From NCBI GenBank assembly GCA_019787685.1, contig JAHNUO010000002.1, positions 1,426,001 to 1,490,000 on the forward strand: a stretch of 64,000 nt of DNA, written 5' to 3'. The notes under the pieces are model-generated. The model saw only the letters and a list, made by a program, of their open reading frames with translations, was not told where the DNA came from and did no database searches. Below are positions 25,006-37,919 of the stretch, in pieces. Position numbers and translations under genes: made by a program. This stretch comes from Chiua virens. Taxonomy: Eukaryota; Basidiomycota; Agaricomycetes; Boletales; Boletaceae. Within the stretch, counting starts at the first letter, position 1, and the number at the start of each line of letters is the position of its first letter.

Positions 25006-26916
25006 TCACGTCGACGACATTGCTACCGTGGGAACTTCACTCTCCATATTCAGCCCCTCTTCCTCGCTCTCTTCGCCCAGCACTCCACATCCTCCAAACC
25101 CGACACCATCCACAACGTTCTCATTCACAATCCCGACCACCTCCACATGCGACCCCTGCATCACCCGCAGCCATCGTTTGCTGATCATCCAACTCGCCAC
25201 CCCCTTCGGAGGCACTAGTATCCCTTCCTTGGCTGGTCCCGGTATCCGCTCCCTCCGTCCTACACCCCGTCGGGGGCGCTGCATGTTGTCTAGCTTGTCT
25301 TCTTCATCCAACACGTCGAAAAACCGTTGTAACCGCAAGCTACGCCACGGAAACCCTCGTATTCGGAACAGCGTTGTTTGTGTGCCATTCGATGCGTCTT
25401 CTTCCACCTCCGACTCCTCCGACGACATACATTCCATTTGCAGCGCACCATCAAACGTAACATGCTCAAATGCCGCTATTTTATTCCGTGCATCGGACCG
25501 GTTACCCAGTTTCTGACAAACTTATTAGTGTACGTACACGCAATCATCACTCAAGACGTACCACCTTTCGTCGACTCACTCGACGTGCACGCTGTGCCTT
25601 GGCCTCTTCCCGCTGTTTGTGAGCTCGCGCTGCAGAATCGTCCCTTTGTGCCTTGAATTTCTGTCGCAAGGTCACAAACGCCTGATCAAATACCGAATCC
25701 AACGTCTTCTTTCCAAAATCCTTGTCTGGGACGTGCTTATATATTTTCCGATTCGCTTTGAGTTCTCTTAGAACTCGCTCTTTCATCCGTCCGTTATGCA
25801 CCGATTGTCTTGGCGTCTTATCCCATACAAATCGGACGGGCTCGTCCGGTCCAAGTGGTGTGCCTTCGACGTGACTGTCTGGCAGCTCTTTATCCGTATC
25901 CAGCATCATAACTCGCAATATATGAATACGCATGGCGTGCTTGATAACATATACTTCATGAGGAAAGACATGGTGATGACCCGAAACCAAGGCACTATTA
26001 CCTGAATCGTGAGGCAACGTGTGTCGTGGTGATTCTTTCTCCGCACACGATGTTGAGGTGAAACGTCGTCGTCAGTATTCGATTCTGCCTCCGTGTCTGA
26101 CCCTGCTCGTGAATACACTTGGGCATTCCGAAGTGACGATGGTGGATTGACGTTTATGAAGCGGGTGTGAGGGAGCAATGGCGACGGGGGGTATGTTGCT
26201 GAACTCGACGCTTCCGCGGGATCAAGCACTGGAGTCGTCGATAGTCTTGCTACAGGCTGACCTATCTCTGGTGAGAATGTGGCAGGGGTTGAGGAATGTG
26301 ATAGCGTGGGCGAGGTGCTAGGGGTTGGCTGCTGCGACGAAGAAACGAGTGTGGCATACTCGAGCTGCGAGTATTGTGACAACGGTGCACCTGTGTGAAC
26401 ATTCACAGAAGTTCCGAACGACGAGGATGGGGGACTGTTGAAGGCCACACGCGCTTTCAGTGCAGTGATCTCCTGCTGCATCTCGAGCATACGACGTTCC
26501 ATTTCCGCCTGACGAAATCTGTATTTTGCTTCTTGTTCTTGTTCCCAAGCGATCCTCCGCTTTCGCTCTATCTCCTGGGCTTCCCTTGTTGACGCAAGGA
26601 AGCGCAAGAGCTCTTGCACTGCATGGATTCCACCACCATGTGGGTTGGACCGTGCCGGACTGTGATCGCTGAGAGGTATTGAGTGAAATAGGAAAGACTG
26701 ACATGCAATGGCTGCTCACATGGGTAGAGCGGGGTGTGTGGCAGGTGGCCGAGGTGGTTCAGAGATAGCTAGCTCGAGTTCGCTACGATGGGCAGCCTGC
26801 TGTAGTGGGGCCGGTTGAACTGCGGGTGGTCGTTGGCTTTCGGAGGCGTGTGTCGTCCTGGATCTCGTTTGGGCATAATAAGGATTGAGGGCATCAGAAA
26901 GTTCGCTGGTGGGCAT
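25006..26916 (-). CDS. Uncharacterised coiled-coil protein with an SSEES/PWRS C-terminal domain
   Basis: Not recognised by name. It starts MPTSELSDALNPYYAQ at 26,916. A Gln/Pro-rich stretch is followed by a strong coiled coil (REAQEIERKRRIAWEQEQEA) and a long Ser/Thr/Pro-rich region. A basic block RMKERVLRELKANRKIYKHV comes next, then KFKAQRDDSAARAHKQREE. The C-terminal domain contains MSSEESEVEED, then RIRGFPWRSLRLQRFFDVLD, then ASWMISKRWLRVM. That order (acidic MSSEES box, basic PWRS segment, W-x5-W end) is also present in a transposon-borne gene at 41,413-43,880. It diverges from RPN11 and ends 35 bp before the EFR3 start codon. Confidence 0.6.
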
Positions 26917-27051
26917 TGTTCAGCCCTGGGATCTTGGTGTCAACATCAAGCTCGGAGGTTGTTTGCATGTGTTTGATTTAGAAGATCTTGCCACGCCAGG
27001 CAAAGACGCGTCAGCGAACTCTGGAGGCACGTACTTACAACCGCGACGACC
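26917..27051. promoter_or_regulatory. Divergent promoter upstream of RPN11
   Basis: 135 bp between start codons. I did not identify a PACE-like proteasome element with confidence. Confidence 0.3.
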
Positions 27052-28240
27052 ATGGACGACATTGGGAATCTCATCGGAAATTCGCTCAGGGCAGCAAACA
27101 TGCGTGTCCCTGTCGACGCCACCGTTCCAGACAAGTGCGTTTCTCTCCACATTCCTAACGGACTGCGCTCATGTAGGATCTATAGTGGAGAAGTCATTCA
27201 TATCTCATCGTTAGCGCTGTTGAAGGTGTGCAGTTCCCCATCACGCTGTGTGAAAGCTTATCCTCGCCAAGATGTTGAAGCACGGACGTGCTGGTGTCCC
27301 CATGGAGGTGATGGGCCTCATGCTCGGCGAATTCATCGACGAGTACACGGTGCAGGTCATCGACGTCTTCGCGATGCCCCAATCAGGCACGACGGTGACG
27401 GTCGAGTCCGTGGACCACGTCTTCCAACAAAAGATGGTGGATATGCTGAAGCAGACTGGCCGGTGAGTGCTGTAGGTGTGTGGTTGCCTGCGCGTTCATT
27501 GAATGTCTGCGTGTGGCAGACCTGAGATGGTCGTCGGGTGGTACCATTCACACCCAGGGTTTGGGTGTTGGCTGTCGAGCGTCGACATCAACACACAACA
27601 GGTAAGAGTGTTATTGTCCTGTCTTGACCCCACGATCTCACTTGTCGCGTCAGTCGTTTGAACAGATGCAAAATCGCTGCGTTGCGGTGGTCGTTGATCC
27701 GATCCAATCTGTCAAGGGCAAGGTAGTGATTGATGCATTCGTCTCATTAACCCTCAAACCGTACTGGCTGGACGGGAGCCACGACAAACAACATCGAACA
27801 TTGGACACATCAACAAGCCATCCATCCAGGCACTCGTGCATGGACTGAATCGCCACTATTACTCTATTGCTGTCAATTACCGCAAGACCGAGCTGGAGCA
27901 GGCGATGCTAATGAATTTACATAAGCGGAACTGGACGGAGGGGTTGAAGCTGAGAGATTTCTGTTCTCACAAAGAAAGTAACGAAGATGCTATCAAGGTT
28001 TGTAGGGCTAATGAAAATGCACGCCAAGTGAGATGAACTGATTGCGCCACAGAGGATGCTCACGCTATCGGAGGCGTACAACAAATCTGTGCAAGAAGAG
28101 TCGACGCTTTCCGCAGAGAAACTGAAGACACGCCATGTGGGAAACAAGACCCGAAACGGCATTTGGAGGAGACGGTGGAGAAGGCGGTCGGAGATCAGGT
28201 CGTGCAAAGTCTGGGGACGATGCTGTTGGCAGAACTCTAG
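27052..28240 (+). CDS. RPN11: 26S proteasome lid deubiquitinase RPN11
   Basis: JAMM metalloprotease that removes ubiquitin chains at the 26S proteasome. The start [20 protein letters not shown] leads to [20 protein letters not shown]. The JAMM motif is complete: [19 protein letters not shown], with the catalytic glutamate in [12 protein letters not shown]. Later come [35 protein letters not shown] and the C-terminal [11 protein letters not shown]. Introns: 27,135-27,176, 27,226-27,271, 27,463-27,519, 27,602-27,653 and 27,998-28,052. Two bases are missing: a C at about 27,740 ([11 protein letters not shown]) and a G at about 28,140 ([11 protein letters not shown]). Adding both makes the exons 939 nt, or 312 aa, the normal RPN11 length. 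For such an essential protein these are almost certainly assembly indels. Confidence 0.95.
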
Positions 28241-28373
28241 AGATGTGTGCCTAGTTGTAATGAATCCGACGAGCTAGGGGCGTGACCTACTTATTTTTGT
28301 TTATGGTGGGAATACCGTGAGTTACAGGATCAGGGGCATGATTCATTTTAGGCAGGACGAGGGCATGTATCTA

Positions 28374-28979
28374 CTACAGCGTTTGGCCTGGCTTGGGCAT
28401 CATCCGGGGATTGTAAAACAAGGGGATGACGCCCATCATCTTCGCGCGACGGATAGCCTTGGCAAGCCTGCGCTGTGTCTTTGTCGTCAGACGCGTCTGT
28501 GTGCGCGGTTTGATTTTGGCGAGTTCTGATACGAACGAGGCGAGCAAGGTTGAGTTGCTTGTCTCCCAGAGAGGGTCTATGCCAAACTCGCGGAAAATGT
28601 CATGCTGCAAGGCCTCTTTTCGGCTGGGTGCTACGAGAGGCTGCGCGGTTTTGATGCGGTTTGGCTGAAAACGGTGCTTGTAGGACCAGTAGTGGGGACG
28701 GATAAACTGGGGGGAGGTTAGACATGAGGGAGAGCGTGATACACAGGACGCACCAGGCCAGGAGGGAATTTTCTACGAGACCCTGCTACTTGCCAATGGG
28801 AGTTGGTGTCTGTGGCTACAAGTGGTGAGGGTGGTGGGACGGTTGGTGGGGAGGGACGTACTTCTGGCGTCTTCAGCCTGACCGAGTATGTCGTGGAGGT
28901 GTTCTTGGTCACCTTTGAGAGTGGAGAAGAAGCGGAGAGAGGGACGGGTTTTTGGTATGAGGACGCGGAGGAGGAACAT
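28374..28979 (-). CDS. RSM18: Mitochondrial small-subunit ribosomal protein bS18m
   Basis: Mitoribosomal S18 homologue. The N-terminus MFLLRVLIPKTRPSLRFFST is a typical amphipathic presequence, supporting the ATG at 28,979. The S18 core is KIKPRTQTRLTTKTQRRLAK followed by AIRRAKMMGVIPLF, and the protein ends MMPKPGQTL. At least two short introns lie between 28,650 and 28,860. A middle exon reads HDIFREFGIDPLWETSNSTL. It is convergent with RPN11 and divergent from RIM15. Confidence 0.82.
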
Positions 28980-29147
28980 GAGTGAGAGAGAGAGACCCCG
29001 GACAGTCTCGACTCGATTGAAAGGACGTCTCCTTGCTCTTCACTTTATCACTCGTCACCGATCGTAGTGTGTTGGCTCGTCCCCGTCGTCTGATGCTCTC
29101 ACGACGTTTCCTTTTCTCTCCGCCCCACTCCCTCTGATTCTACCTCC
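28980..29147. promoter_or_regulatory. Divergent promoter between RSM18 and RIM15
   Basis: 168 bp, pyrimidine-rich on the RIM15 side (TTTCCTTTTCTCTCC), as common near fungal transcription starts. Confidence 0.35.
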
Positions 29148-32100
29148 ATGTCCGAACACCCTCGTCGTCAGGTTCCAAGTCCCCTCGTCCTCTCCCCAGA
29201 TGCCAACCAGCCTTCCTCAAACCCCTCCCTTGGCTCCGGCTCGAACACAGTATCCATGCCTTTTGTGCGTAGACACGTCACCCGTCGTCTCAAGACCGCA
29301 AAGGCCGACTGCGACAAGGAGCTCCGTAGAGTAATCAACAATATTACCACCTTCTTCGAGGAGAAGCTCCGCGAGGCAGACCAGGACCGCGACGTCGATC
29401 GCGACTCCTGTCGTGATCGTGACCCAGACCGCGACTCCCAGTACGGTGACTCCGACTTTCTACATGACTCCTTCCTCTACCACCCCCGTCCCGTCTCTCA
29501 GGCAGACGATTATTCAGACAGTGGCTACGAGGCTGAGCCAGAAGGTCGTCACAGTCGTCAGCGTGCGTCTCCAGACAATCGCATTTGTTCCCTCCCTTCT
29601 CTGACTCATCGCACATCATCCCCCGGTCTTCTTCCAGTATCCACCACCTCTTCTTTCAGTCCTGCCTTGCGTAGACAAAACACCAACCCCTGGGAAAAGT
29701 CCATCCCCACTCCCCCTTCCTCTAGTGCCGGTCCCAGTCCTGTCGTCCCTGCCACTTCCCTCTCTGACACAGCCAGTCCCCGGAGGCAGTCCAATGCTAT
29801 CCCTCCCACAGCGTGGCCCTCCCAGAGCCTCCCTTCCCGTAGGCTTTCACGCACTGTCCATATTCCCATACGTCCAGTTAGATCCGGTCAGAGTTCTCGT
29901 TCCACTTCCAGGTCTCGCTCCCCCCTCCCCCCTGCCACGACCCATGGCAGCTTTTCTGACGTACTGCCCATTTCTACTGTCAATCGCCGCTCTTCGCGTA
30001 TCCTCGTCGATGACCCCGTTGATCCGATCATGACAGCCCTTTACGACCTCATAGCCGTTGCTACCGATGTCACTGAAATGTCTTGCACCCAGTTGACATC
30101 CCAACCAAAGGTCTGCGAGTCTCTTGTTCAGCGTGTCCAACATATCGGAAAAGCTTGGGACGATCATCCCGATTGGCATGGCAGAAATTGGTATGTCCAA
30201 GTCTTGCTAGCTGTCGCTAGCCTCAGTCGCGTCGTCGAGTGGTGGGAAGCAGAGAAACAATTTTGGAATTTCGACGACAACAACGAGGATGAACAAGACG
30301 AGCCTCTCATGTTTGTGCTCAAACCGTCGGATGAACCGCTTCCAGCACCCACCCCAACTACCCGTGGACAAAGAGAAGAAGGTCCGCTGCGCCTGTCTCT
30401 CGAGGACGAACACCGTTTACGAATGGGTCGAGTGGTCAGTCAGGGAAGACGCCCCAGAGATGATCCCTCAAAGGAGCTTTTGCGGAAATCTACCTCCCCC
30501 GATCCTTCATCTCGCACGCCCAACAAATTGCCAGAACACAACGAATCTGCTCGAGTCTTGGCCACCGAGCGTCTGCGTCTTCAGGCGGAAACTGCTCAGA
30601 ATCAGAATATTATCATGGAGCTCAGTTTGGACGGGGATCATTTTATCTGGGTAAATTATGCGTGGAGGGTGGTTGTCGGGTAAGATTGAATTGCAAGCCT
30701 AGCTGCCCATCTGACATTTGATACCATCAGGACTGAACCTTTTGAACTTTCTGGAACACGAATATCCCATCTACTTGCGCCGTCGGATTGGACCGTTTTT
30801 AGGGATGCAACTCAACGTCTCCAACAAGATGACTCTCGCACCGTCGAGGTTGGGTTCCGGCTTCAAGTTCAACCCGACAGTTATCAGGAACCTGTCGCGA
30901 ATGGCGTTCTTTACCAACAGATGGAGGGGAAAGGTATGCTCATGATCGACCGCGAGGATGCACAACCCTCTCACACGATGTGGGTTGTCAAACCTATCGC
31001 TTCTCCGCGGTACGAGTACCCGTCCCCTTCTATCATCTTGGAATCCGGAGAAGTCAGTCAAGAATCATTGCCACAGGAAGCTCATGCAACAGAGTTCATG
31101 GCCGACGTGCCTGTGACTCCTTTTCCGTTCACACAGCCTATCTCCACCGAACTTATTCTGTGTCGCATCTGTGAGTGCCATATCCCGCAGTGGTACTTCG
31201 AAAAACACAGCGAGACTTGTGTGGAGGTACATCATCTTGAGGCAGAAATTGGCGAATGCAACGAGTCCATTAGTGAACTGAAAAACACTATCAAAGATCT
31301 TTTACTCGCACTGGAGACCTCGTCGCCCGCAATGACTCCCGAATACCGTGGAGTGCCCATTTTCACTCCATCTACGTCACCCAGTATGTCAAGCCCCCTT
31401 CAGTTATTCCGAACAAACAAAATGCAGCGTGTTGGCGTAAAGAAGATGCAGCGACGACTATTGGAGCAATTGGATGATGTTTTACAGGTTGCGTTGGAAA
31501 TTACCATTCCGTCGCTCAAGGAAGAGGAGTCGAAGGAGCCTATCGAGCGACAAAGGTTGCTTTCCCCGACCTCGGAACGGAAGATGTCTCAAGTGCGAAA
31601 CTGGTGCAAGCCGACGATAGAGGATGCCGCGTTGACCCAACTGGTCGAAGATACCGAGCGGATCATGCGACAAAAGGTGGACAACGCTGTTCGTATGCAG
31701 AATACCATTCGATACTCGGAGAAGATATGGCACGAATGGGAGGAGAAAGTGGAAGAGAGCCTTGCGACCGTTGACTATGAAGAGGATAGTGACGACGAAA
31801 ACGAATTGGCGCTGATCGGTGGTACGACGCCCGAAATTATGGCGGAAATTGCTCTACCTCAGGTTGCATCGGAGAGCGCTTCTACTAGCTCTGTCGAAGA
31901 TATACTATCATCCGGTCCTACGCCAATTGCTCCTTCGTCTCCTGCTCCCGCTGTGCCAGTCGAGAGCCGGCAACCAGTCTCCATGCCCGTTCCTACCTCA
32001 ATTCCACCGTCTTGGCAAATGATGAACAAAATGCCTACCAGGTCTTCGACGCCATCATCTATCTCGTCTCCTCTTGCTCTGGCGGAACCGATCACTGCTT

Positions 32101-34942
32101 CTGCATGTCCAGATGACCACCCACCTTTCATGGATCTCAATGAACTTCCTCCCGAGAATGGCACTTTAAGAGCACGTCGATCTGCCACCAACCTCTTGGA
32201 ACCTCGATTACTAGTTACACCTCCCTTGTCGCCTAACATTCTCCCTCGAGATGCCCCGATCACCACCCGCCGTGGACACCGACGACATTCTACTGTCAAT
32301 CCAATGTTCAGTCCGACGTCTTCCAATGTACCTCTATCTCCCCGCCAGCCATCCGCGGCACCGTTGTCCCGTTCTACACCGACTTCCATCAAGGATTTTG
32401 ACATCATCAAGCCGATCAGCAAAGGCGCATTTGGTTCGGTCTTCCTGACCAAGAAAAAGGCCACAGGCGACTACTATGCGATCAAGGTTCTAAAAAAAGC
32501 GGACATGATTGCCAAGAATCAAATCACCAATGTCAAAGCAGAACGGAATGATTCTCATGAAACAGGCGGAGTCGCCATTCGTAGCGAAGCTATACTTCAC
32601 TTTCCAAAGCAAGGATAATCTTTACCTCGTTATGGAGTACCTCAATGGTGGTGACTGTGCCGCTCTCATCAAATCACTGGGGTCACTCCCGGAAGAATGG
32701 ACGCGTCAGTACATTGCAGAGGTGGTCTTAGGTCTTGAGTATCTGCACGACCGAGGCGTTGTTCATCGGTGAGTTCAAGTTTGTTGTGCATATGGAAACG
32801 GCCATCTTACAAAGATCTCTAACAAGTGACTTGAAACCGGATAACTTGCTCATCGACCAGCACGGGCATCTGAAGCTCACTGATTTCGGTTTGAGCCGGA
32901 TTGGTCTCTTGGGCCGACAAACACGAGAAGGACCTATGGGAATGGGACTTCGCCCTCGCACACGATATGACTCGCGGTCTCGTCCCCCTTCCCTGGATTC
33001 GGGTTTTCTTGCTTCTCCGATGCTACCGTCCGATGGTGGATCGTATTTTGGTCACGGAGCGTATCCCGTATCCCGGAATGGAACGTCGTTACTTCAGTTC
33101 CCCGCTGATGACATCAGCGAGTCAGGAAGTGGTTCCGACCTGGTCCCATCCTTGCATTCGAGGCGGAGCAGGGCTGCGGATAGTCCTTTGCAATCTTTTG
33201 CCACGGAACTCACTACCGATCTACGCTCATACTCGGGCGGTAATACACCTCCCGGAGAACAAAAGTTTGTCGGCACGCCGGACTATCTAGCGCCTGAGAC
33301 AATACTTGGCCTTCGCGGTGACGATGCTGCCGTTGACTGGGTACGTACCTTCATGTCGCTCAAAGATATACAGTTACCGACTGTGGTCTAGTGGGCCCTC
33401 GGAGTCATCACATACGAATTCTTATACGGAATTCCACCATTCCATGCTGAGACACCGGAAAAGGTATTTGAAAACATTCTCTCGGGGCACATCGAGTGGC
33501 ACGAAGACTGGGTAGACTTCTCGGATGAGGTCAGGGATCTTATGCAAAGACTTATGGACATCAACCCAGCAACACGGCTCGGCGCCAACGGAGCTGATGA
33601 AGTTAAAACCCACCCCTTTTTCGAGGGGATTGAGTGGGATAAAGTCACTTCGAAAGAAGCTGCATTCATACCGCAAATTTCGGACCCGGAGTCGACGGAC
33701 TATTTTGATCCCCGTGGAGCGATTCCTCAACTGTTCCATGACGAGGACATTGCTATCACGAACGCCGAGAGCCCAGCCATCAACCCAGCCAACCCAGCCA
33801 CTGTGCAACCAACCAATATTCCCGTGCCGAGCAACCGAGACTCAGCACCCTCTCCAGCTAGCGATGACTTTGGGTCCTTCAGTTTCAAGAACTTGCCAGT
33901 CCTGAAGCAGGCGAACGACGATGTCATCCGCAAGCTCAAGACAGATCACCTGGCCCCCATCGTGCATACCTTGTCCGATTCGGCGAGTATTAGCACGCGT
34001 AGACGGAGCCTATCGCAGCGCCACAAGAAGCCTCCAAGTGTTGTGACGAGCGTAGATCAAAAGGCACTTTCTCAGGGCCCTCCTTCTCCATCGACCTCGA
34101 CGTCATCAATCGCATCCTCGCCATCAAGAGCAAGCATACCACCGTCCACGCCTGGGGGTAGTTCTGGCAGTCATACTCGCAAACCCTCGGAGTTTGGTGC
34201 CGTCGAGAGGTTCAAACTGAATTACCTTGATGGTGTAGAACGGAGGAACACGATGCCAAGCCGATTACGAACCGCATCCATATCGAGCAGCGCGGGCGAT
34301 GGATCAGGTTCTGACAACTGGCATTCTGCGGGGCAAAATTTGACTCAGTTTGAGGTGACACCTCCATCGTCGGTCCATTCGGTAGATTTGCGCAAGGGAC
34401 CGGACCCGACGGACCGTGCTGTGACCTGTTTGCTGGCCGAGGATAACCCTATCACAGCCAAGATTATAGAAACGCTATTGATCCGCCTTGGGTGTCGCTG
34501 CGTGGTGGTTGCTGATGGCTCTGAAGCGATCGGGGTTGCAATGGGCGACATCAGTAAGTCGTCGCTGCGATCTGGAGAATCAAGGAAACTGAGTGCCTCA
34601 CAGAATTTGACTGTATCCTGATGGACCTGCACATGCCAGTCTGTGAGTATCTGCCCTTGTCGCCGTGACGTCTGCTGATGCGAAAGAAAATCTGAAGTGG
34701 ACGGTGAAAGTGCCGCTCGATATATCAAGAGCACGAACAACAAGAACACGCAGACTCCGATCATCGCTTTCAGTGCTTACAGCACAGGAGACGAGCAGAA
34801 TGGGCTGTTTGCAGCCTCTCTTTCGAAGCCGCTGCAGAGAGCTGATCTGCTAGCGGTGATGCGGAAGTTGGGATTCAAGACCTCGGCTGTGCAGGGAGTT
34901 TCGCATGCGCCAGTTAAGTTCGTGCCTTCTCGCACCTCATGA
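29148..34942 (+). CDS. RIM15: RIM15-type nutrient-response kinase with PAS-like, zinc-finger, kinase and receiver domains
   Basis: AGC kinase controlling quiescence and stress responses downstream of TOR and PKA. The N-terminus is disordered, with an Arg-Asp dipeptide tract. A PAS-like region spans the first intron (ELSLDGDHFIWVNYAWRVVV). A C2HC finger follows: CRICECHIPQWYFEKHSETC. The kinase domain begins PISKGAFGSVFLTKKKATGD. It continues with HRDLKPDNLLIDQHGHLKL and DFGLSRIGLLGRQTR, has a long activation-loop insert, then FVGTPDYLAPETILG. The C-terminal receiver has LLAEDNPITAKIIE and ILMDLHMPVLDGE (phosphoacceptor Asp), then LSKPLQRADLL. Exons: 29,148-30,679, 30,731-32,768, 32,827-33,340, 33,392-34,553, 34,604-34,642 and 34,698-34,942. 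One extra A at 32,547 breaks NVKAER|MILMKQAESPF; without it the CDS is 5,529 nt, or 1,842 aa. Confidence 0.93.
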
Positions 34943-35444
34943 CGTTTGATGTATTTCTTCTCAATCTTTGTCTTTGTTTCTCATTTCCATTTTCTGCTGC
35001 AAGTACTACATCACATATTCATACTCCATGCCATCCTATATTCTTCTCGACTTCGGTCTTGTTCACAAGCACACTCATCAGCATAACTTGTCCCATCGCT
35101 CCGCTTTCTTTTGCATATTGTACTAGTTAGAGTATTTGTTTTGACGCGCTGTACCTCTATGGAGGAATAGCTGATTATCCTTACTTACGGCTGGTGTGAA
35201 CGGTGACTCCGACAAATCAAGCGAGATGGGCGCTGTAGGGTCCAGTTGTGTCTGAACACATGTTGCGTTGGTCCTGCTCTCAACCCACTGTCATCCCGAC
35301 CTCTTGTCCACCGTTCTTTGGACGTGTCTGAGCCACCGGCGCACATCGAGACGGGCGGTGCACCATACAAGTACTTTGTCACTCACGACTCCTTTACCCC
35401 CTTGTAGCCTACGGCCAAGGTCTTGCCAAGGTCCTTCCGTAGCG
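34943..35444. other. Intergenic region after RIM15
   Basis: About 500 bp. The first half is very T/C-rich, consistent with the RIM15 3' UTR. The second half should hold the promoter of the next gene. No confident coding exon; an upstream untranslated exon is possible. Confidence 0.4.
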
Positions 35445-37791
35445 ATGCAATCCTACAACCATCCAGGTATTGGACTCATTGTTCTTTGTTTTTGTTCCAA
35501 CCTCATTTACATTACACTCTCCCCAGCTTGGCAGTATCCTCACCCACCCCATCATTCGACGTCCCTCGATGTCCCACACGCCCAGTTCGCTCCCATCCCA
35601 CCCAGATCCAGGCACACCAGCATCACTGGCCCATCGCCCTATGTTCCTCAGGCCGTCCTCAGCTCTCCCCAGTCAATTATCCCCCCCAGTCTCACCCCCG
35701 GCCGGCACCGCGCAAAGATCTGGGACAAGAGTGTTATGGGCACCGTCCCAATGCCCACGCCCTATCACTCTCCGCAACGTTCATCTTTGTATGGCGACTA
35801 TTTCTTTTTGCAGCCCCCTGCCCCTCCTCGCCCTCCCCTCCCTCAGAAACCGCAAGCGCTTCTCAAGCCCCTGACAAACCCCTTGCCACCTATTCCGCCC
35901 AAACCCCCGGCGCTAGCCCTCCCTCCCGCCTCAAGAATCCCGCTCTATCCTACTTCGATACCGTTACCCGTTCTAAGTCCATCATCCCACCCTCCAGATC
36001 CTCTACCTCCGGATCCCCTCCCTTCTCCCGATGCGAAAGAAGTCGAACTGGCGCTCACTCTCTCCGAGACGGAAGCTCGAAAGCGTGAGCAGGAGCTGAT
36101 CGCTCAGGAAGAGGAGGAACTCGCAAGAGCACTGGAAGAATCGCGACTCATGTCCAACACTATATACACGCTCGACGAGGAGTCACCGTCCACCTCCACC
36201 TCACCTAGACCACCATCCGTAGATCGGGCATCCATTTCTGCCATAAAGGCCTCTACGCGTCCTCCAGAAGGCGAGAGCTGGCTACATATGATAACCCCAA
36301 CGGCGTCGACGTCCTCAAGCGTACTCTATAAATGACGAGTTTACCTCTTCAAACGAGTTTCATGATCCTGTTGACATTCTTCCAGAGTCACCAAACACAG
36401 CCCAGACTTTGCAAGCCCCCCGGGATACCTCTTCTCCAACACCGCCCCTATACGCTAACGTTGTTTCTAATCTGGTTCGAAGTCCACTTCCTACTCCTCC
36501 CACAAGTCATTCGACCGTCTCACCCTCCCTCTCTTTAACTACGCCAAGTACATACCTGCAAGGCGATGCCGCACCCCCATCGGACCGTCTCCCTAGCTCA
36601 CCATCTTTATCTGTGACCCACTCAATTTGTAACGAACCATCGCCAATGCCACCATTCGTCTCAAGAGCGAGCTGGTCATCTGGTTCGTCTGAAAACAGTA
36701 CTCCTGCGGGGCGTTCCCTGGGTGGCGAGCTTTTTTCTGCCTCTGGGCTCAGATCTCCTACGCATCCCCCTGCCAGTCCTGACCCTTCTCTTGGGTCCTC
36801 TGGTAACCTGGATCCGTTAGAAGAGGAAGCTGAAGGGGCGGATACACAAACAGGTCCCTCTGCGCGCCAAACTGTCCCGCTGACGGCAAATCATTACGTC
36901 GAACCGGAGATGCTCATGGGTATCTGTAGGTTTGGACGCTTTAAATCTAGTGACATTTTTTTGACATCATTGTCTAGCTTTGGGTTACAACATTCCGGTC
37001 ATCTCGACCGAATTGGTGTCTATGACGGCCCCAATGCCGAACGTGATCACTCTTCCTTATGGCAAAGCACCTGTATTTCATTTTCAGGCTCCGAGTTGGC
37101 GAAAGTTGCTAAAGTTGATGGCTAGACTGAGTGGTACGCGCGTAGAGCCCACACCAGATTCGTTCGGCATAGCCAAGCATGACCTTAAACTACGAACTGT
37201 GATTCAATTTGTCAAGGTGCGTCCAAGCATATAGAATGGAGAACGTTTGTGCTCATGGTTGGCTTTGTCAAGATTCATCACTCCGCGTCCGAGTGGAGAA
37301 CAGTACTGTATTTGACGACAGATTACCCTGTCCCTTCCAACTTACTGAATGCACACAAGTACACGAACGGCGACGTCACCGTTTTACCCTATACTTATTC
37401 ACTGTCGCCACTTCCGGCCCTCCTTCGTGACGGTTCTGAATCCCAAATGGCCAAGTACTACGTTGTGCCATCAACGCCGACAACGCCGTATCCAAACCTC
37501 CCGATCAATTTCCCCAACCTTGCAATGTATCTGCAATCGGCTGTGCAAGACTCACGTCGAGCTGCCAACGATAGCTCGAGCGGGTTGCGAAAGCTGGCAC
37601 AGTGCATCGACGGTTGCTATCAAACAGAAGCGGAGCGCGTTGCCTCGATTGATCATGAAGTGGCTGGCAGGAGGGGAGTTGGGGGTATGATCAAGCGCGT
37701 TATGGGAAGGAACAGGGCGAATAGGAACAGTAGAGGAAACGATGAGATATATGACCTAGTGACGCCGTTTGTATCGGATGAATGGGGTTGA
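35445..37791 (+). CDS. Uncharacterised Pro/Ser-rich protein with a conserved C-terminal domain
   Basis: Not recognised. Three exons: 35,445-35,466, 35,527-36,925 and 36,978-37,791. The first joins as MQSYNHPAWQYPHPPHHSTS. A polyproline stretch (PPAPPRPPLPQKPQ) is followed by a UIM-like acidic helix, ELALTLSETEARKREQELIA, with EEELARALEESRL; this could bind ubiquitin. The C-terminal third is a folded domain: NVITLPYGKAPVFHFQAPSW, then FVLMVGFVKIHHSASEWRTV and LRKLAQCIDGCYQTEAERVA. One extra A at about 36,332 and one missing base at about 37,232 (SI|YEWRTFVLMVG) disturb the frame. They cancel in total length, giving 2,235 nt, or 744 aa. Tandem with THO7. Confidence 0.65.
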
Positions 37792-37919
37792 GCGGATATT
37801 TACATTGACCGCCAGCTGCTGGTAGCGAGCTCTATACATGTCTTGGATATCGTTGATGTTATTGTACTGTCGTTAGACATTTCGAGCCTGTGAGCCGCGG
37901 GCGTTGTTGATCTCGAACC

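Noticed and set aside
31859..32464. 201-residue minus-strand open frame inside RIM15
   Set aside because: Lies wholly antisense to a conserved exon, with composition explained by the Ser/Pro codons of RIM15.
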